From NCBI GenBank assembly GCA_030058085.1, contig JASGTU010000054.1:1-56434 (forward strand): DNA of 56,434 nt, written 5' to 3'. Shown piece by piece: positions 16,742-29,259 of this stretch (positions are counted from its first letter, which is position 1; each line of letters starts with the position of its first letter). The notes beneath the pieces were generated by a model, which saw only the letters and a program-made list of their open reading frames with translations, had not been told where the DNA came from and ran no database searches. Source of the DNA: Chloroflexota bacterium. Its GTDB lineage: Bacteria > Chloroflexota > Anaerolineae > Caldilineales > Caldilineaceae. A program made the translations under genes and the position numbers.

Positions 16742-17845
16742 ATGGAAGGCAAGAAGATTAGGGTCGGCGTGCTGGGGGCGACGGGCGCAGTCGGCCAACG
16801 CTTTGTGCAGATGCTCCAGGGGCATCCCTGGTTCGAGATTACCGCCCTGTGCGCATCGGAACGCAGCGCAGGCAGGACGTATGCCGACGCCTGTCGTTGG
16901 AACCTGCGCGGCGGCATGCCCGCCCGTCTGCGCGACGTGACGCTGCTGCCGTGCGAGCCGGGCTTCGACGCCGAGCTCGTCTTCAGCGCGCTGCCCTCGA
17001 ATACGGCGGGCGAGGTCGAAACCAACTTCGCCGCCGCCGGCTATGCCGTGTGCAGCAACGCAAGCAACCACCGCTATGACGACGACGTGCCGCTGCTCAT
17101 CCCGGAGGTGAACCCCGAACACCTGGGGCTGCTGGACATCCAGAGACGCAAGCGCGGTTGGAAGGGCTTCATCGCCACCAACCCCAATTGCAGCACGACG
17201 CATCTGGTCAGCGCGCTGCACCCGCTGCACGAACGCTTCGGCGTGATGAAGGTGTTCGTCGTCACCATGCAGGCCATCAGCGGCGCCGGCTATCCGGGCG
17301 TCAGCAGTATGGACATCCTGGACAACGTCGTCCCCTTCATCTCCGGCGAAGAGGAGAAGATGGAGGAGAAGGAGCCGCAGAAGCTGATGGGCGTCTTCGA
17401 CGGCGAGCGCGTGCGCTATGCCGATTTCGTCGTCAGCGCGCACTGCAACCGCGTGCCGGTGCGTAACGGTCACCTAGAGGCCGTCAGCGTCGAGTTCCAA
17501 ACCAAGCCGAGCCAGGCGGATATCCTACAGGCTTGGCAGGAGTACCGGCCTCTGCCGCAGCAGCTAGGGTTGCCCAGCGCGCCGCAGCCGGCGATTCTGT
17601 ACGAAGCGGCGCCGGACCGCCCGCAGCCGCGGCTGGACCGCTTGGCGGGCGCCACGCCGGGCATGGCGACTGTAACCGGTCGTCTGCGGCCCGACCCGCT
17701 GTTCGACTATAAGTTTGTAGTTCTGGGGCACAACACCATCCGCGGCGCTGCGGGTGGAAGCCTGCTCAACGCCGAGTTGATCGTGGCCCAGGGATATCTA
17801 GGGCAAGAATCTGCCGCCCTGACCCGCTCCCTGCAGATGGCGTAG
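16742..17845 (+). CDS. asd: Aspartate-semialdehyde dehydrogenase
   Basis: It makes aspartate semialdehyde from aspartyl phosphate, the substrate of the enzyme encoded just upstream. The 367-residue product has the NADP loop GATGAVGQR at residues 12-20, SALPSNTAGEVE, the catalytic Cys150 in NPNCSTT, QAISGAGYPGVSS and the substrate-binding NRVPVRNGHLE (Arg/His). The length and spacing fit the archaeal/fungal-like class of the enzyme rather than the E. coli class. Hom and asd probably share a transcript, though 139 bases with a repeat lie between them. Confidence 0.95.
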   Translation: MEGKKIRVGVLGATGAVGQRFVQMLQGHPWFEITALCASERSAGRTYADACRWNLRGGMPARLRDVTLLPCEPGFDAELVFSALPSNTAGEVETNFAAAGYAVCSNASNHRYDDDVPLLIPEVNPEHLGLLDIQRRKRGWKGFIATNPNCSTTHLVSALHPLHERFGVMKVFVVTMQAISGAGYPGVSSMDILDNVVPFISGEEEKMEEKEPQKLMGVFDGERVRYADFVVSAHCNRVPVRNGHLEAVSVEFQTKPSQADILQAWQEYRPLPQQLGLPSAPQPAILYEAAPDRPQPRLDRLAGATPGMATVTGRLRPDPLFDYKFVVLGHNTIRGAAGGSLLNAELIVAQGYLGQESAALTRSLQMA

Positions 17846-17862
17846 CCTTGGGACGCAATGAC

Positions 17863-17904
17863 GGTGCGCTGCGCCGGCGGGCGCTGTTCGCAGCGCGGCG
17901 CACC
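17863..17904 (+). terminator. Long GC hairpin after asd
   Basis: Twelve-base arms (17863-17874 and 17893-17904) pair with one G-U. It lies 18 bases after the asd stop and is followed by TCATCT, without a real U-tract. Confidence 0.45.
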
Positions 17905-17945
17905 TCATCTGACTACGGGTGTACTGTGAGTGATAGGGGGATAAT

Positions 17946-19163
17946 GTGAGCACCGCGTCAACCACTAGCGTTCTCTCGAGCGAGCGAGCACAAAGCGAAT
18001 TCAAGAATTTCGGACGCGCGACGCTTGCCGATTACTTCGGCGACTTTGTGATCTATCGCAACTTGGAACCGTTAGACCGTCGACTGCCTGGGCTCAGAGC
18101 AGCTTCCTACAAGATGAACCTCAGCAGCGATCAGATCCCCCGCAAGCTGGATACTGATTATGCCAAGGCTGCGATCTTTTTCGCCAAGCAGGGGCAGAAG
18201 CTCCGCCGGCAGAAGGTCGAACTGAGTGAACTGCTCTTTGTCGGCGATACGCCCACCGGAGACGGTCAGGCCTATGCCAACATGCGACAACTGAGTGGGT
18301 GGCAGAGCAGTTGCTTCATCGGGAGCGAGCGACTTGCCCAAGAGTTCCTCGTCGATATCGACGAGGAGGACGCCGTCTATTGCGCCAACCGCTGGCCCGC
18401 CCTCGCCGACTGGGTGAGGTGGACGCTGCAGCAGGGCATGCGTCTGGACGAGCGCACAGCCGTCATTGTGGACATCGACAAGACCCTGTTGGGCGCCAAA
18501 GGCCGCAACGATCAGGTGATCAACGAGGCGCGGCTGGAGGGCATGTTCCGCACCATGGCCTCGGTGCTGGGCGACCGCTTCGACCGCGCCGCCTTCGAGC
18601 GAGAATATGCCGAGCTTAACCGCTCTCGCTACCACTTCCTGACCGCAGACAACCAGGACTACCTGGCCTATATTTGTCTCGTCCTCAATGGCGGCCTCGT
18701 CAGTTTTGAGGAGATTCTGGACGAGATCAAATCGGGCAGCATGGACAACTTCGAGCAGTTCTTGCGCTGGGTGGGCAGCCGTCTGCTGATTAACCCCGGC
18801 GCAGGCGAAAGCATCCGCCAGATACACGAAGCCGTGATGTGCAGCGTGCGCACGGGCGACCCCACGCCCTTCAAGCAGTTCCGCCGCCAGGAGTTCGTGA
18901 CGACCATCGAGCGCATGGGCAACCTGCCCGACGATGCGCCGGTGGACGATCTGTTGGCCCGCGAGATCACGCTGACCAACGAGGTGTGTGAGTTGGCGGA
19001 TTGGCTCAACGCGCGCGGCTGCCTGCTGCTCTGCCTGAGCGACAAGCCTGACGAGGCTTCTTGCCCGGATTCTCGCGAGTCGCCCGATCTGCCGCCGATC
19101 CACCGCGCAGAGACGCACCGCGTCGGCGCCGGCATCCGGCCTATCCTAGACGAACTGGGCTAG
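17946..19163 (+). CDS. HAD-like protein with motifs in circularly permuted order
   Basis: The 405-residue product starts with GTG after GGGGG. Residues 97-106 (LFVGDTPTGD) look like HAD motif IV with a following G-Q-A-Y helix, preceded by a Lys-rich helix like motif III. The nucleophile motif I, IVDIDKT, comes later at 174-180 (Asp176, Asp178), then a large helical cap of about 150 residues, then a motif II-like LLCLSDKP near 345. In ordinary HAD phosphatases the order is I, II, III, IV. The N-terminal 70 residues are not recognised. Activity is likely phosphohydrolase but unproven. Confidence 0.65.
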   Translation: MSTASTTSVLSSERAQSEFKNFGRATLADYFGDFVIYRNLEPLDRRLPGLRAASYKMNLSSDQIPRKLDTDYAKAAIFFAKQGQKLRRQKVELSELLFVGDTPTGDGQAYANMRQLSGWQSSCFIGSERLAQEFLVDIDEEDAVYCANRWPALADWVRWTLQQGMRLDERTAVIVDIDKTLLGAKGRNDQVINEARLEGMFRTMASVLGDRFDRAAFEREYAELNRSRYHFLTADNQDYLAYICLVLNGGLVSFEEILDEIKSGSMDNFEQFLRWVGSRLLINPGAGESIRQIHEAVMCSVRTGDPTPFKQFRRQEFVTTIERMGNLPDDAPVDDLLAREITLTNEVCELADWLNARGCLLLCLSDKPDEASCPDSRESPDLPPIHRAETHRVGAGIRPILDELG

Positions 19164-19340
19164 ATTTGAGCGCAGGGGACCCGCACGCTATGCGCAAGCG
19201 TTCTTACTGATCGCACGGGCGGCGCGCGGTATTGTAGACAAGAACGGCGCTGCGGCGCCGGTCGAATGAGAGCCGTAGAGACGGGGCGATGCGCCTCCTG
19301 AGCGCATCCACGCAGTGCGCGGGTAGGCAGTGCGGGTAGC

Positions 19341-19358
19341 GGCGGCATCCTAGCCGCC
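19341..19358. repeat. Hairpin repeat GGCGGC-ATCCTA-GCCGCC
   Basis: Six-base arms with a six-base loop, 18 bases before the ftsH start. It differs by one base from the copy at 21321, on the other side of ftsH. Confidence 0.55.
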
Positions 19359-19376
19359 GGATTGACTTGAGGGGCA

Positions 19377-21281
<1,905 letters not shown>

Positions 21282-21320
21282 CCGGGCCGTCACGCAGCAA
21301 GTTCGCCGCGAGCGCGTGGC

Positions 21321-21338
21321 GGCGGCATCCTTGCCGCC
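21321..21338. repeat. Hairpin repeat GGCGGC-ATCCTT-GCCGCC
   Basis: Second copy of the 19341 hairpin, between the ftsH stop and its terminator, in the same orientation. Confidence 0.55.
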
Positions 21339-21348
21339 TAGAACTATC

Positions 21349-21391
21349 GCCTTGCAGCAAGCCCGCGGTGTGCTGCAAGGCGGTTTTATTT
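21349..21391 (+). terminator. Rho-independent terminator of ftsH
   Basis: Eleven-base perfect arms GCCTTGCAGCA (21349-21359) and its complement (21371-21381) are followed by GGTTTTATTT on the plus strand. Confidence 0.8.
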
Positions 21392-21394
21392 GCC

Positions 21395-23446
<2,052 letters not shown>

Positions 23447-23479
23447 CGTATACTCCTTGGGCTCTACACTCTTATACCG

Positions 23480-24256
23480 CTATGCCGCCGCTGCGGACGC
23501 GCGTTGCGGCCTGCGCCAAACCAAGCTGGCTGCAGCCAACAACACGACGATTGCCGTCGCCGTCCATGCCGCCGGCGCGACCACGGCGACGCCGGGAAAT
23601 TTAACCCCGATCCCGGTGAAGGCCCACACCAGCACCAGCAGGTACGCCGTGTCGCGCCGCATCCACGTCATGAGTGCAGCCACGACCAGCGCCACTGCCA
23701 GCATGATCACCAACCACGCTTCGTCGCTGAGGCCAAAGCCGTCCCAACCCACATAATCCAGCACTGACGTGATGTTGGCGATGGTCGCCACCGTGATCCA
23801 GCCCAGATAGATGCTGAAGACTAGATGCACCAGCCAGCGCTCCGCAGCGGGGATGGTTGACCGTCCGATGTCCAGGCGCAGGTAGATCAGGATCAGCGAG
23901 ACGAGCAACACGAGCATGGCGACGATCGTCAGCACAAACTGCTCGTAGTGCCACAGGAAGATCCAGGCGATGTTGGCGAGCGAACTGACTACGAAGGGCC
24001 AGTCGATGCTGCGCAGCCGGGCGTTGTTGCGTTGCGCCGGCAGCGCCTGGTAGATCGCATAGGCGATCAACCCCAGGTAGATCAATCCCCAGATCGAGAA
24101 GACATAACCCGCGGGCACGAAATAGACCGAGAAGCGGTCCGACACCTCGCCCGTGGTCTGCCCGTTGATGGGCAGCGCATTGGCCAACCCGTTGACCGCG
24201 ATGGTGGCGATCACGGCCGCGACGACAAGCAATTGGCGCAGCAGATTGCGATTCAT
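23480..24256 (-). CDS. TspO/MBR-like (tryptophan-rich) membrane protein
   Basis: The 258-residue product has about eight hydrophobic helices. YFVPAGYVFSIWGLIYLGLIAY near residue 45-65 and NIAWIFLWHYEQF match conserved segments of the long tryptophan-rich sensory protein group related to TspO, which binds tetrapyrroles and other small ligands. The typical TspO of 160 residues has five helices, so this is an extended relative. It starts 33 bases downstream of the GH13 gene's 5' end on the same strand, that is, it is the upstream gene of that pair and may be co-transcribed. Ligand unknown. Confidence 0.72.
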   Translation of the reverse strand: MNRNLLRQLLVVAAVIATIAVNGLANALPINGQTTGEVSDRFSVYFVPAGYVFSIWGLIYLGLIAYAIYQALPAQRNNARLRSIDWPFVVSSLANIAWIFLWHYEQFVLTIVAMLVLLVSLILIYLRLDIGRSTIPAAERWLVHLVFSIYLGWITVATIANITSVLDYVGWDGFGLSDEAWLVIMLAVALVVAALMTWMRRDTAYLLVLVWAFTGIGVKFPGVAVVAPAAWTATAIVVLLAAASLVWRRPQRASAAAA

Positions 24257-24362
24257 GTAGGGGGCTCCGTTTCTTGTGAAAGGCTCATCTTCCGCGAGTC
24301 AACCGCTTCCGGGAAGATCCTGCGCGCCGGCGAGTCGTCTGGCTGGCTGCTTGACTGCCTGT

Positions 24363-25316
24363 CTAGCTGACGACGTTGATCGGCTTGCCGGCTTGGAAGG
24401 CTTCGATGTTGTCTACAGTAGTCTGCATCAGGCGGCCGCGCGCCGCGGCCGTCGCCCAAGAGATGTGCGGCGTGATTACGCAGTTGTCCAGTTCGAGCAG
24501 CGGGTTGCCGGGGCCGGTCGGCTCCTCAGCGCTGACGTCGAGGCCGGCGCCGGCTAGTTGGCCGTTCTTCAACGCTTCGTAGAGGTCCGCCTCGTTGATC
24601 ACCGGGCCGCGGCTGGTGTTGATCAGGAAGGCCGTCTCCTTCATCTTGCCCAACAACTCGGCGTTGACCATGCCGCGCGTCTGGTCGGTGAGCAGCGTGT
24701 GCAGGCTGATGAAGTCCGACTCGCGGAAGAGCGTCTCCAGGTCGACCAAAGTCACGTTTTCGTCGTCGGTTTTGGTCACATAGATGTCATGGGCGAGCAC
24801 CTTCATGCCGAAGCCTTTGGCGATGGCCGCGGTCGAGCGCCCGATGCGGCCAAAGCCCACGATGCCCATGGTCTTGCCGTGCAGCTCGATCAGCGGGTAG
24901 TCCCAATAGCAGAAGTCTTTGGATTGCAGCCAGCGTCCCTGCTTGACCGTTTCGGCGTGGTAGGCGACGCGCTGCGTGAAGTTGAGGATGTGGGCGAAGA
25001 CCATCTGCGCGACCGAGTAGGAGCCGTAGGAGGGCACGTTGCACACCGGGATGTTCCTGTCGCTCGCGGCCCTGATGTCGATGATGTCGTAGCCGGTGGC
25101 TAGGACGCTGATCATCTTGAGCTTGGGCAGTTGGTCCATGATGGCGCGGCTGATGATCACCTTGTTGGTGAGGATGATGTCGGCGTCCTTGGCGCGCTCC
25201 ACTGTCTGGTCGGGCTCGGTGTAGTCGTACAGTTCGAACTCGCCAAGCGCGCGCACCGCGTCCCAAGAAAGGTCGCCGGGGTTGAGAGTGTGGCCGTCAA
25301 GACATACGATTTTCAT
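24363..25316 (-). CDS. D-2-hydroxyacid dehydrogenase, glycerate dehydrogenase-like (second of three)
   Basis: The 317-residue product starts at MKIVCLDGH with AAGGA upstream; an in-frame extension to 25415 lacks support. NAD-binding GIVGFGRIGRS is intact. Catalytic residues appear in NTSRGPVI (Arg), SAEEPTGPGNPL (Glu) and TPHISWAT (His). The C-terminal HISWAT and the N-terminal LDGHTLNPGDLSWD are typical of glycerate dehydrogenase/hydroxypyruvate reductase-like proteins. It lies 225 bases downstream of the HpcH/HpaI-type aldolase gene on the same strand, so a shared hydroxy-acid pathway is possible but not shown. Confidence 0.87.
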   Translation of the reverse strand: MKIVCLDGHTLNPGDLSWDAVRALGEFELYDYTEPDQTVERAKDADIILTNKVIISRAIMDQLPKLKMISVLATGYDIIDIRAASDRNIPVCNVPSYGSYSVAQMVFAHILNFTQRVAYHAETVKQGRWLQSKDFCYWDYPLIELHGKTMGIVGFGRIGRSTAAIAKGFGMKVLAHDIYVTKTDDENVTLVDLETLFRESDFISLHTLLTDQTRGMVNAELLGKMKETAFLINTSRGPVINEADLYEALKNGQLAGAGLDVSAEEPTGPGNPLLELDNCVITPHISWATAAARGRLMQTTVDNIEAFQAGKPINVVS

Positions 25317-25541
25317 GGCAGCTTTTTCCTTTGTCTGAATGGGGCCGCCGGCGGAGTGCGGCGGGAGCAGGGTCTCCGCCCGAAGAGGCTGCGGCCAAGT
25401 GGGTAGGACGAACAATCAATCGGCAAGCGAGCATCCGGGGGCCCGTGCAACCGTACGGCTGCTGAACATCTGGGAACCGAATTGTACAATGTCACCGGCC
25501 CGGCGGACAAGGGACCTTCAAAACTCGCTGGCCCCGGTCGT

Positions 25542-26321
25542 TCAAGAGACGAGCTTGCGCAGGCCCTCTCCGTTCTTCTGCCAATAGTTCTTGAGAATCG
25601 CCATGTCGTCGCCGATGCGGAAGTGGCGCACGCCCATCTCCAGGTAGTGCGGCGCTTCCTCCAGGTTCTTGAGTTCGACGCGCGGGGCGACGCCCATCTT
25701 GAGCGCCGTCTCGATGACCTTGCGCTCGACCGCGCTAATGTCGATGGCGTGACCGGGCCGGTAGGCGCCGCTGCTCATGGTGTAGTCCGACGGTCCCCAT
25801 TGGATCATGTCCACGCCGGGCACGGACAGGATTTCTTCGAGTTGCTCCACGGCGGAATACTTTTCGATCATGATGGCGACGACCACGTCGCGCAGGGCTT
25901 GCACGTACTCCGCCTTGCCGTCGCCCGAATAGGCGAAGCGTCGCGGGGTCGCGCCATATAGCCCCTGGTCGTCGGGCGTGTCCGGGCGCACCATGCGCAC
26001 GCACTCGCGCACTTCCTCGGCGCTGCGGCAGTCGACAAAGAGCACGCTTTCGAAGCCGGAGCCGATAGAGCGCTGCGCCAGGAAGGCGCGCGGGTCCTGG
26101 TCCACCTTAATCATCGTGCCCAGGCCGTAGATCTCGGCGGCGCGGCAGTAGTTGTCCAGGTCCGCCATGGTAAAGGGGCCGTACTCCGAGGCGAATTCCA
26201 CATAGTCGAACGTGCCCAGGTTGCCGATGATCTCGACCACGTCGGGCCAGACGGTGCGCGTGCGCGCGCAAATGGTGGGCTGGCCGGAATTGAGTAATGT
26301 TCTGATTTTGTTGGTGCGCAT
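25542..26321 (-). CDS. HpcH/HpaI-family aldolase-like protein
   Basis: The 259-residue product begins MRTNKIRTLLNSGQP after AAGGA. Family features are GTFDYVEFASEYGP, IEKYSAVEQLEEIL with the metal-binding Glu, and VDMIQWGPSDYTMSSG with the metal-binding Asp. Class II pyruvate aldolases of this group usually have Glu-His-Gly/Ala where Glu46-Tyr47-Gly48 stands here, and Arg where MIKVDQDP has Lys. The usual catalytic His and Arg therefore seem replaced, so aldolase activity on classic substrates is uncertain. The reading frame is open upstream to 26879 only as antisense of the hydrolase gene. Confidence 0.82.
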   Translation of the reverse strand: MRTNKIRTLLNSGQPTICARTRTVWPDVVEIIGNLGTFDYVEFASEYGPFTMADLDNYCRAAEIYGLGTMIKVDQDPRAFLAQRSIGSGFESVLFVDCRSAEEVRECVRMVRPDTPDDQGLYGATPRRFAYSGDGKAEYVQALRDVVVAIMIEKYSAVEQLEEILSVPGVDMIQWGPSDYTMSSGAYRPGHAIDISAVERKVIETALKMGVAPRVELKNLEEAPHYLEMGVRHFRIGDDMAILKNYWQKNGEGLRKLVS

Positions 26322-26459
26322 GGCGTCCTTTTCTTTCGATGGAGGGTGAAGGGGGACGATTTCTTTCAGTATACACCAAGCCGGATGCCGCGCCGCTACG
26401 GAGATGGGCCGCCGCAATCCTATGACCTCGTCTGGTTTCCCCCGGCGCGCCGTTGGGGG

Positions 26460-26465
26460 TAGAAT
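26460..26465 (+). promoter_or_regulatory. Candidate -10 element (TAGAAT)
   Basis: TAGAATGA lies 59 bases before the hydrolase start at 26524, as at 1975 and 10855. No convincing -35 is present. Confidence 0.3.
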
Positions 26466-26523
26466 GACCGTTGGGTAGCGCGTGATGGCCTTCGCACCAT
26501 CAGCCGGGGAAACGAGGCTTCCA

Positions 26524-27399
26524 ATGAAGCATGGATGGTCACGCGTGCTGCGCATCCTAGCGATCGCAGTTGTCGTCCTTATCTTGGGACTGTACCTCGT
26601 CTTGCCGTTCGCGATGGCCGTTGTCGCCGTGTACCCGCACAAGGACGCGGTCGGCGCCCCTCCCGCCGGATTTGAGGCCGTCACATTGCAGACCGAGGAT
26701 GGCGTTACCCTGGCAGGCTGGCATCTGCCGCCGGCCAACGGCGCATCTATCCTTCTCATTCCCGGCGCGGGCGATGCTCGCGAGGCGGTGCGCGGCCATG
26801 CAGAGATGCTGGCGCGCCATGAGTACGGCGTGCTGGCGCTGGACCTGCGCGGACACGGCCAAAGCGAAGGCGAAACCAACCGCTTCGGCTGGCAAAGTAC
26901 GCAAGATGTAGGCGCGGCCGTCGCCTATCTGGGCAGCCGGGATGATGTCCAGGTAATCGGGGGGCTGGGCTTGTCGTTGGGCGGCGAGGCGCTGCTGGGG
27001 GCTGCGTCCGCCTATCCTGCGCTGCAGGCCATTGTGGCGGACGGCGCGACGCGGCGCAGTATTCCAGAGTTGATCGCGCTGCCTTCTGAGCGTCCGCTGG
27101 TGCGCAACTTCACCGCACGGGTGATGTTCGCCGGGGTGGCTCTGTTGAGCGGCGATAAGGCGCCCACGCCGTTGCTGGACTCGATGGTCGAGGCCGGGTC
27201 TACGCAATACCTGCTCATAGCCGCCGGCGGTGAAGAGATGGAAGGGGCCTTCAACCAGCATTTTGTCGAGGCAGTGGGTCCGCGCGCGGCGCTATGGGTC
27301 GCACCCGAAGTCTCGCATATCGGCGCGTTTGCGCGATACCCAGACGAATACGAGCAGCGCGTGATCGCCTTTTTCGACGCTGCGCTGCTCGACCACTAG
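26524..27399 (+). CDS. Membrane-anchored alpha/beta hydrolase
   Basis: The 291-residue product has one N-terminal transmembrane helix (residues about 8-32) and then a hydrolase domain likely outside the cytoplasm. Visible elements are LLIPGAGDAREA near the oxyanion hole, LDLRGHGQSEG, the nucleophile elbow GLGLSLGGEA (Ser), and EVSHIGAF for the catalytic His. The acid residue is not obvious. GAGG lies about nine bases before ATG 26524; an in-frame ATG at 26485 is also possible. Substrate unknown. Confidence 0.8.
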   Translation: MKHGWSRVLRILAIAVVVLILGLYLVLPFAMAVVAVYPHKDAVGAPPAGFEAVTLQTEDGVTLAGWHLPPANGASILLIPGAGDAREAVRGHAEMLARHEYGVLALDLRGHGQSEGETNRFGWQSTQDVGAAVAYLGSRDDVQVIGGLGLSLGGEALLGAASAYPALQAIVADGATRRSIPELIALPSERPLVRNFTARVMFAGVALLSGDKAPTPLLDSMVEAGSTQYLLIAAGGEEMEGAFNQHFVEAVGPRAALWVAPEVSHIGAFARYPDEYEQRVIAFFDAALLDH

Positions 27400-27457
27400 A
27401 CACCGATTGGCAACATCCACCCTACTAATCCCCAAACAACTAGCTAGATGAGGCGAC

Positions 27458-28852
27458 ATGAACGACAACCCGTATCTCTCCATCGACCGGCAAATGGTCG
27501 GCGACATCTACACTTCGCCCGAGGTGATGGACAACCTGACGATCCTCTGCGACGATTTCGGCTCGCGCTTCGGCGGCACCGAGGGCGAACGCCAGGCCGC
27601 AGAATTTATGAAGGCCAAGCTGGAAGCCTACGGCCTGCAGAACGTACACCTGGAGCCGGTCGAGTACCTGGGCTGGCGTCGCGGCGAGGTCACCCTGGAG
27701 ATCCTCAGCCCGCTGCAGATGACGCTGCCCTGCATCACGCTGCCCCATGCGCCCGCCGCCGATCTGGAGGCGTCTATCGTCGACGTGGGCGACGGCAGCG
27801 AAGCCGACTTCGAGCGCTTGGGCGATGCGCTCAAGGGCAAGATCGCCATGGTCACCAGTCGTACGCAGCCGCGCGGCATGAATCGCTGGGTGCACCGCAA
27901 CGAGAAATATGGCCGCAGCTTCATGGCCGGGGCTGCCGGCTTCATCTTTGTCAATCACTATCCCGGCTATGGCCCGGCTACCGGCGGCGTGGGCGACGGC
28001 GACGAGGGGCCGATCCCGGCCATCTCGCTGGCGTTGGAGGACGGGGCATTCCTGGCGCGCTTGCTGCGCCGCAAGGGCGAGGTGCGTATCCGCCTGCACA
28101 GTACCGACGCCTTCGAGCAAATGGTTTCGTGGAACGTGATCGCCGACCTGCCCGGCACGGCGCAGAACCCGGAGATCGTCATGCTCGGCTGCCACTACGA
28201 CGGCCATGACATCTCGCAGGGCGCCGAAGATCCGGCCTCGGGCACGGTGGCGGTGATGGAGGCGGCGCGGGTGTTGGCCCAATACGCTGGGCCGCGCAAG
28301 AACACGATCCGCTTCGCGCTGTGGGGCATCGAGGAGATCGGCCTGATCGGCTCGACGGCTTACGTGGCGCAGCACCCCGAGGAGTTGGACCGCATCCGCT
28401 TCTACTTCAACATGGACGGCGCAGGCCACGGCAAGCGCAAGGATGTGGTGCTCAACGAGTGGCCGGACCTGGAGCCGGTCTTTGAAGAGTGGCAGAAGTC
28501 GATGGCGCTCGACTTCTCCGTCGGCGAGTCCGTCAGCGCCCATTCCGATCACTATCCGTTCCTGATGGCGGGCGTGCCCACGGGCGGCATGGAGATGGTC
28601 GAGCATGACCTGAGCGGTCGCGGCTACGGCCACACGCGCTACGACACGCTCGACAAGGTGGGCGAGCGTGGGCTGCGTGAGGCCGCAGCGATGGCGGCGC
28701 GCTTGGCGATACGCATCGCCGACGCCGCCGAATGGCCGGCGGCGCGCCGCGGCCAGGAGGCCGTTGCCGCGCTGTTCGACAAGCAGCAATATCAGGATGA
28801 GGCAGCTATCTTCGCCAAGATCAGGGCGTACAAGGAGAAGTTGCAGGGCTAA
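27458..28852 (+). CDS. M28-family zinc aminopeptidase with inserted PA-like domain
   Basis: The 464-residue product carries the M28 co-catalytic zinc ligands: His246 and Asp248 in CHYDGHD, the bridging Asp258 in EDPASG, the catalytic Glu pair 292-293 in GIEEIGL, Asp in NMDGAG and the final His in SDHYPF. A protease-associated-like insert spans roughly residues 100-215 (GKIAMVTSR, GAAGFIFVNHYPGYG). No signal peptide is evident, so the enzyme is probably cytoplasmic, which is unusual for PA-containing M28 enzymes. It may act on peptides or N-acyl amino acids. Confidence 0.88.
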   Translation: MNDNPYLSIDRQMVGDIYTSPEVMDNLTILCDDFGSRFGGTEGERQAAEFMKAKLEAYGLQNVHLEPVEYLGWRRGEVTLEILSPLQMTLPCITLPHAPAADLEASIVDVGDGSEADFERLGDALKGKIAMVTSRTQPRGMNRWVHRNEKYGRSFMAGAAGFIFVNHYPGYGPATGGVGDGDEGPIPAISLALEDGAFLARLLRRKGEVRIRLHSTDAFEQMVSWNVIADLPGTAQNPEIVMLGCHYDGHDISQGAEDPASGTVAVMEAARVLAQYAGPRKNTIRFALWGIEEIGLIGSTAYVAQHPEELDRIRFYFNMDGAGHGKRKDVVLNEWPDLEPVFEEWQKSMALDFSVGESVSAHSDHYPFLMAGVPTGGMEMVEHDLSGRGYGHTRYDTLDKVGERGLREAAAMAARLAIRIADAAEWPAARRGQEAVAALFDKQQYQDEAAIFAKIRAYKEKLQG

Positions 28853-29259
28853 GGCCTAGCGCAGCAGCGTTGAAGCCACGAATTCTATAAATTGCACGAA
28901 TTGCGACAGGTCTATTGGCTTTGTCGCATTCGTGTTCATTCGTGAAATTCGTGGCTTTATCTGTGTGCGCCCCGGTTGTGCCGTTATTTGGCCCGGAACA
29001 ATGCCGCGACCGCTATCCTCGGTTATACTGCTAACGTCCCCAGAGCCTGCGAACCAGCAGCCCGCGAACTTGTGCAGTTAATCGCTGCGAATTTTGGCGT
29101 TGGCGGCGGCTTGCAGTATCGTGGTGGCGGATATCACATATCTAGGCGCAAGAGACCGGCGCGCTCCCTGCCGTTATCGGTTCGTCGTCTCTTGGCCTGA
29201 GGGCGGCAATGACCGGTCGCCTCGGAATAGTAGCACGTTTTGATTAAAGGATCAGTCCT
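28853..29259. other. Intergenic region, 407 bases
   Basis: It contains the long imperfect hairpin at 28873-28957 and nothing else I can support. An open frame at 28976-29200 has no ribosome site, no homology and no family features. Confidence 0.6.
28873..28957. repeat. Long imperfect inverted repeat downstream of the M28 gene
   Basis: Outer arms AAGCCACGAATT (28873-28884) and AATTCGTGGCTT (28946-28957) are perfect. Inner arms 28895-28908 and 28922-28934 match with one extra base. AT content is clearly higher than around it. It may end the M28 transcript or be a dispersed element. Confidence 0.6.

Noticed and set aside
25542-26879. A 445-residue form of the HpcH/HpaI-type protein
   Set aside because: The extra N-terminal part is antisense to the hydrolase gene; AAGGA and family start support 26321.
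28976-29200. Small open frame of 74 codons
   Set aside because: No ribosome site, no recognisable family and an atypical composition.
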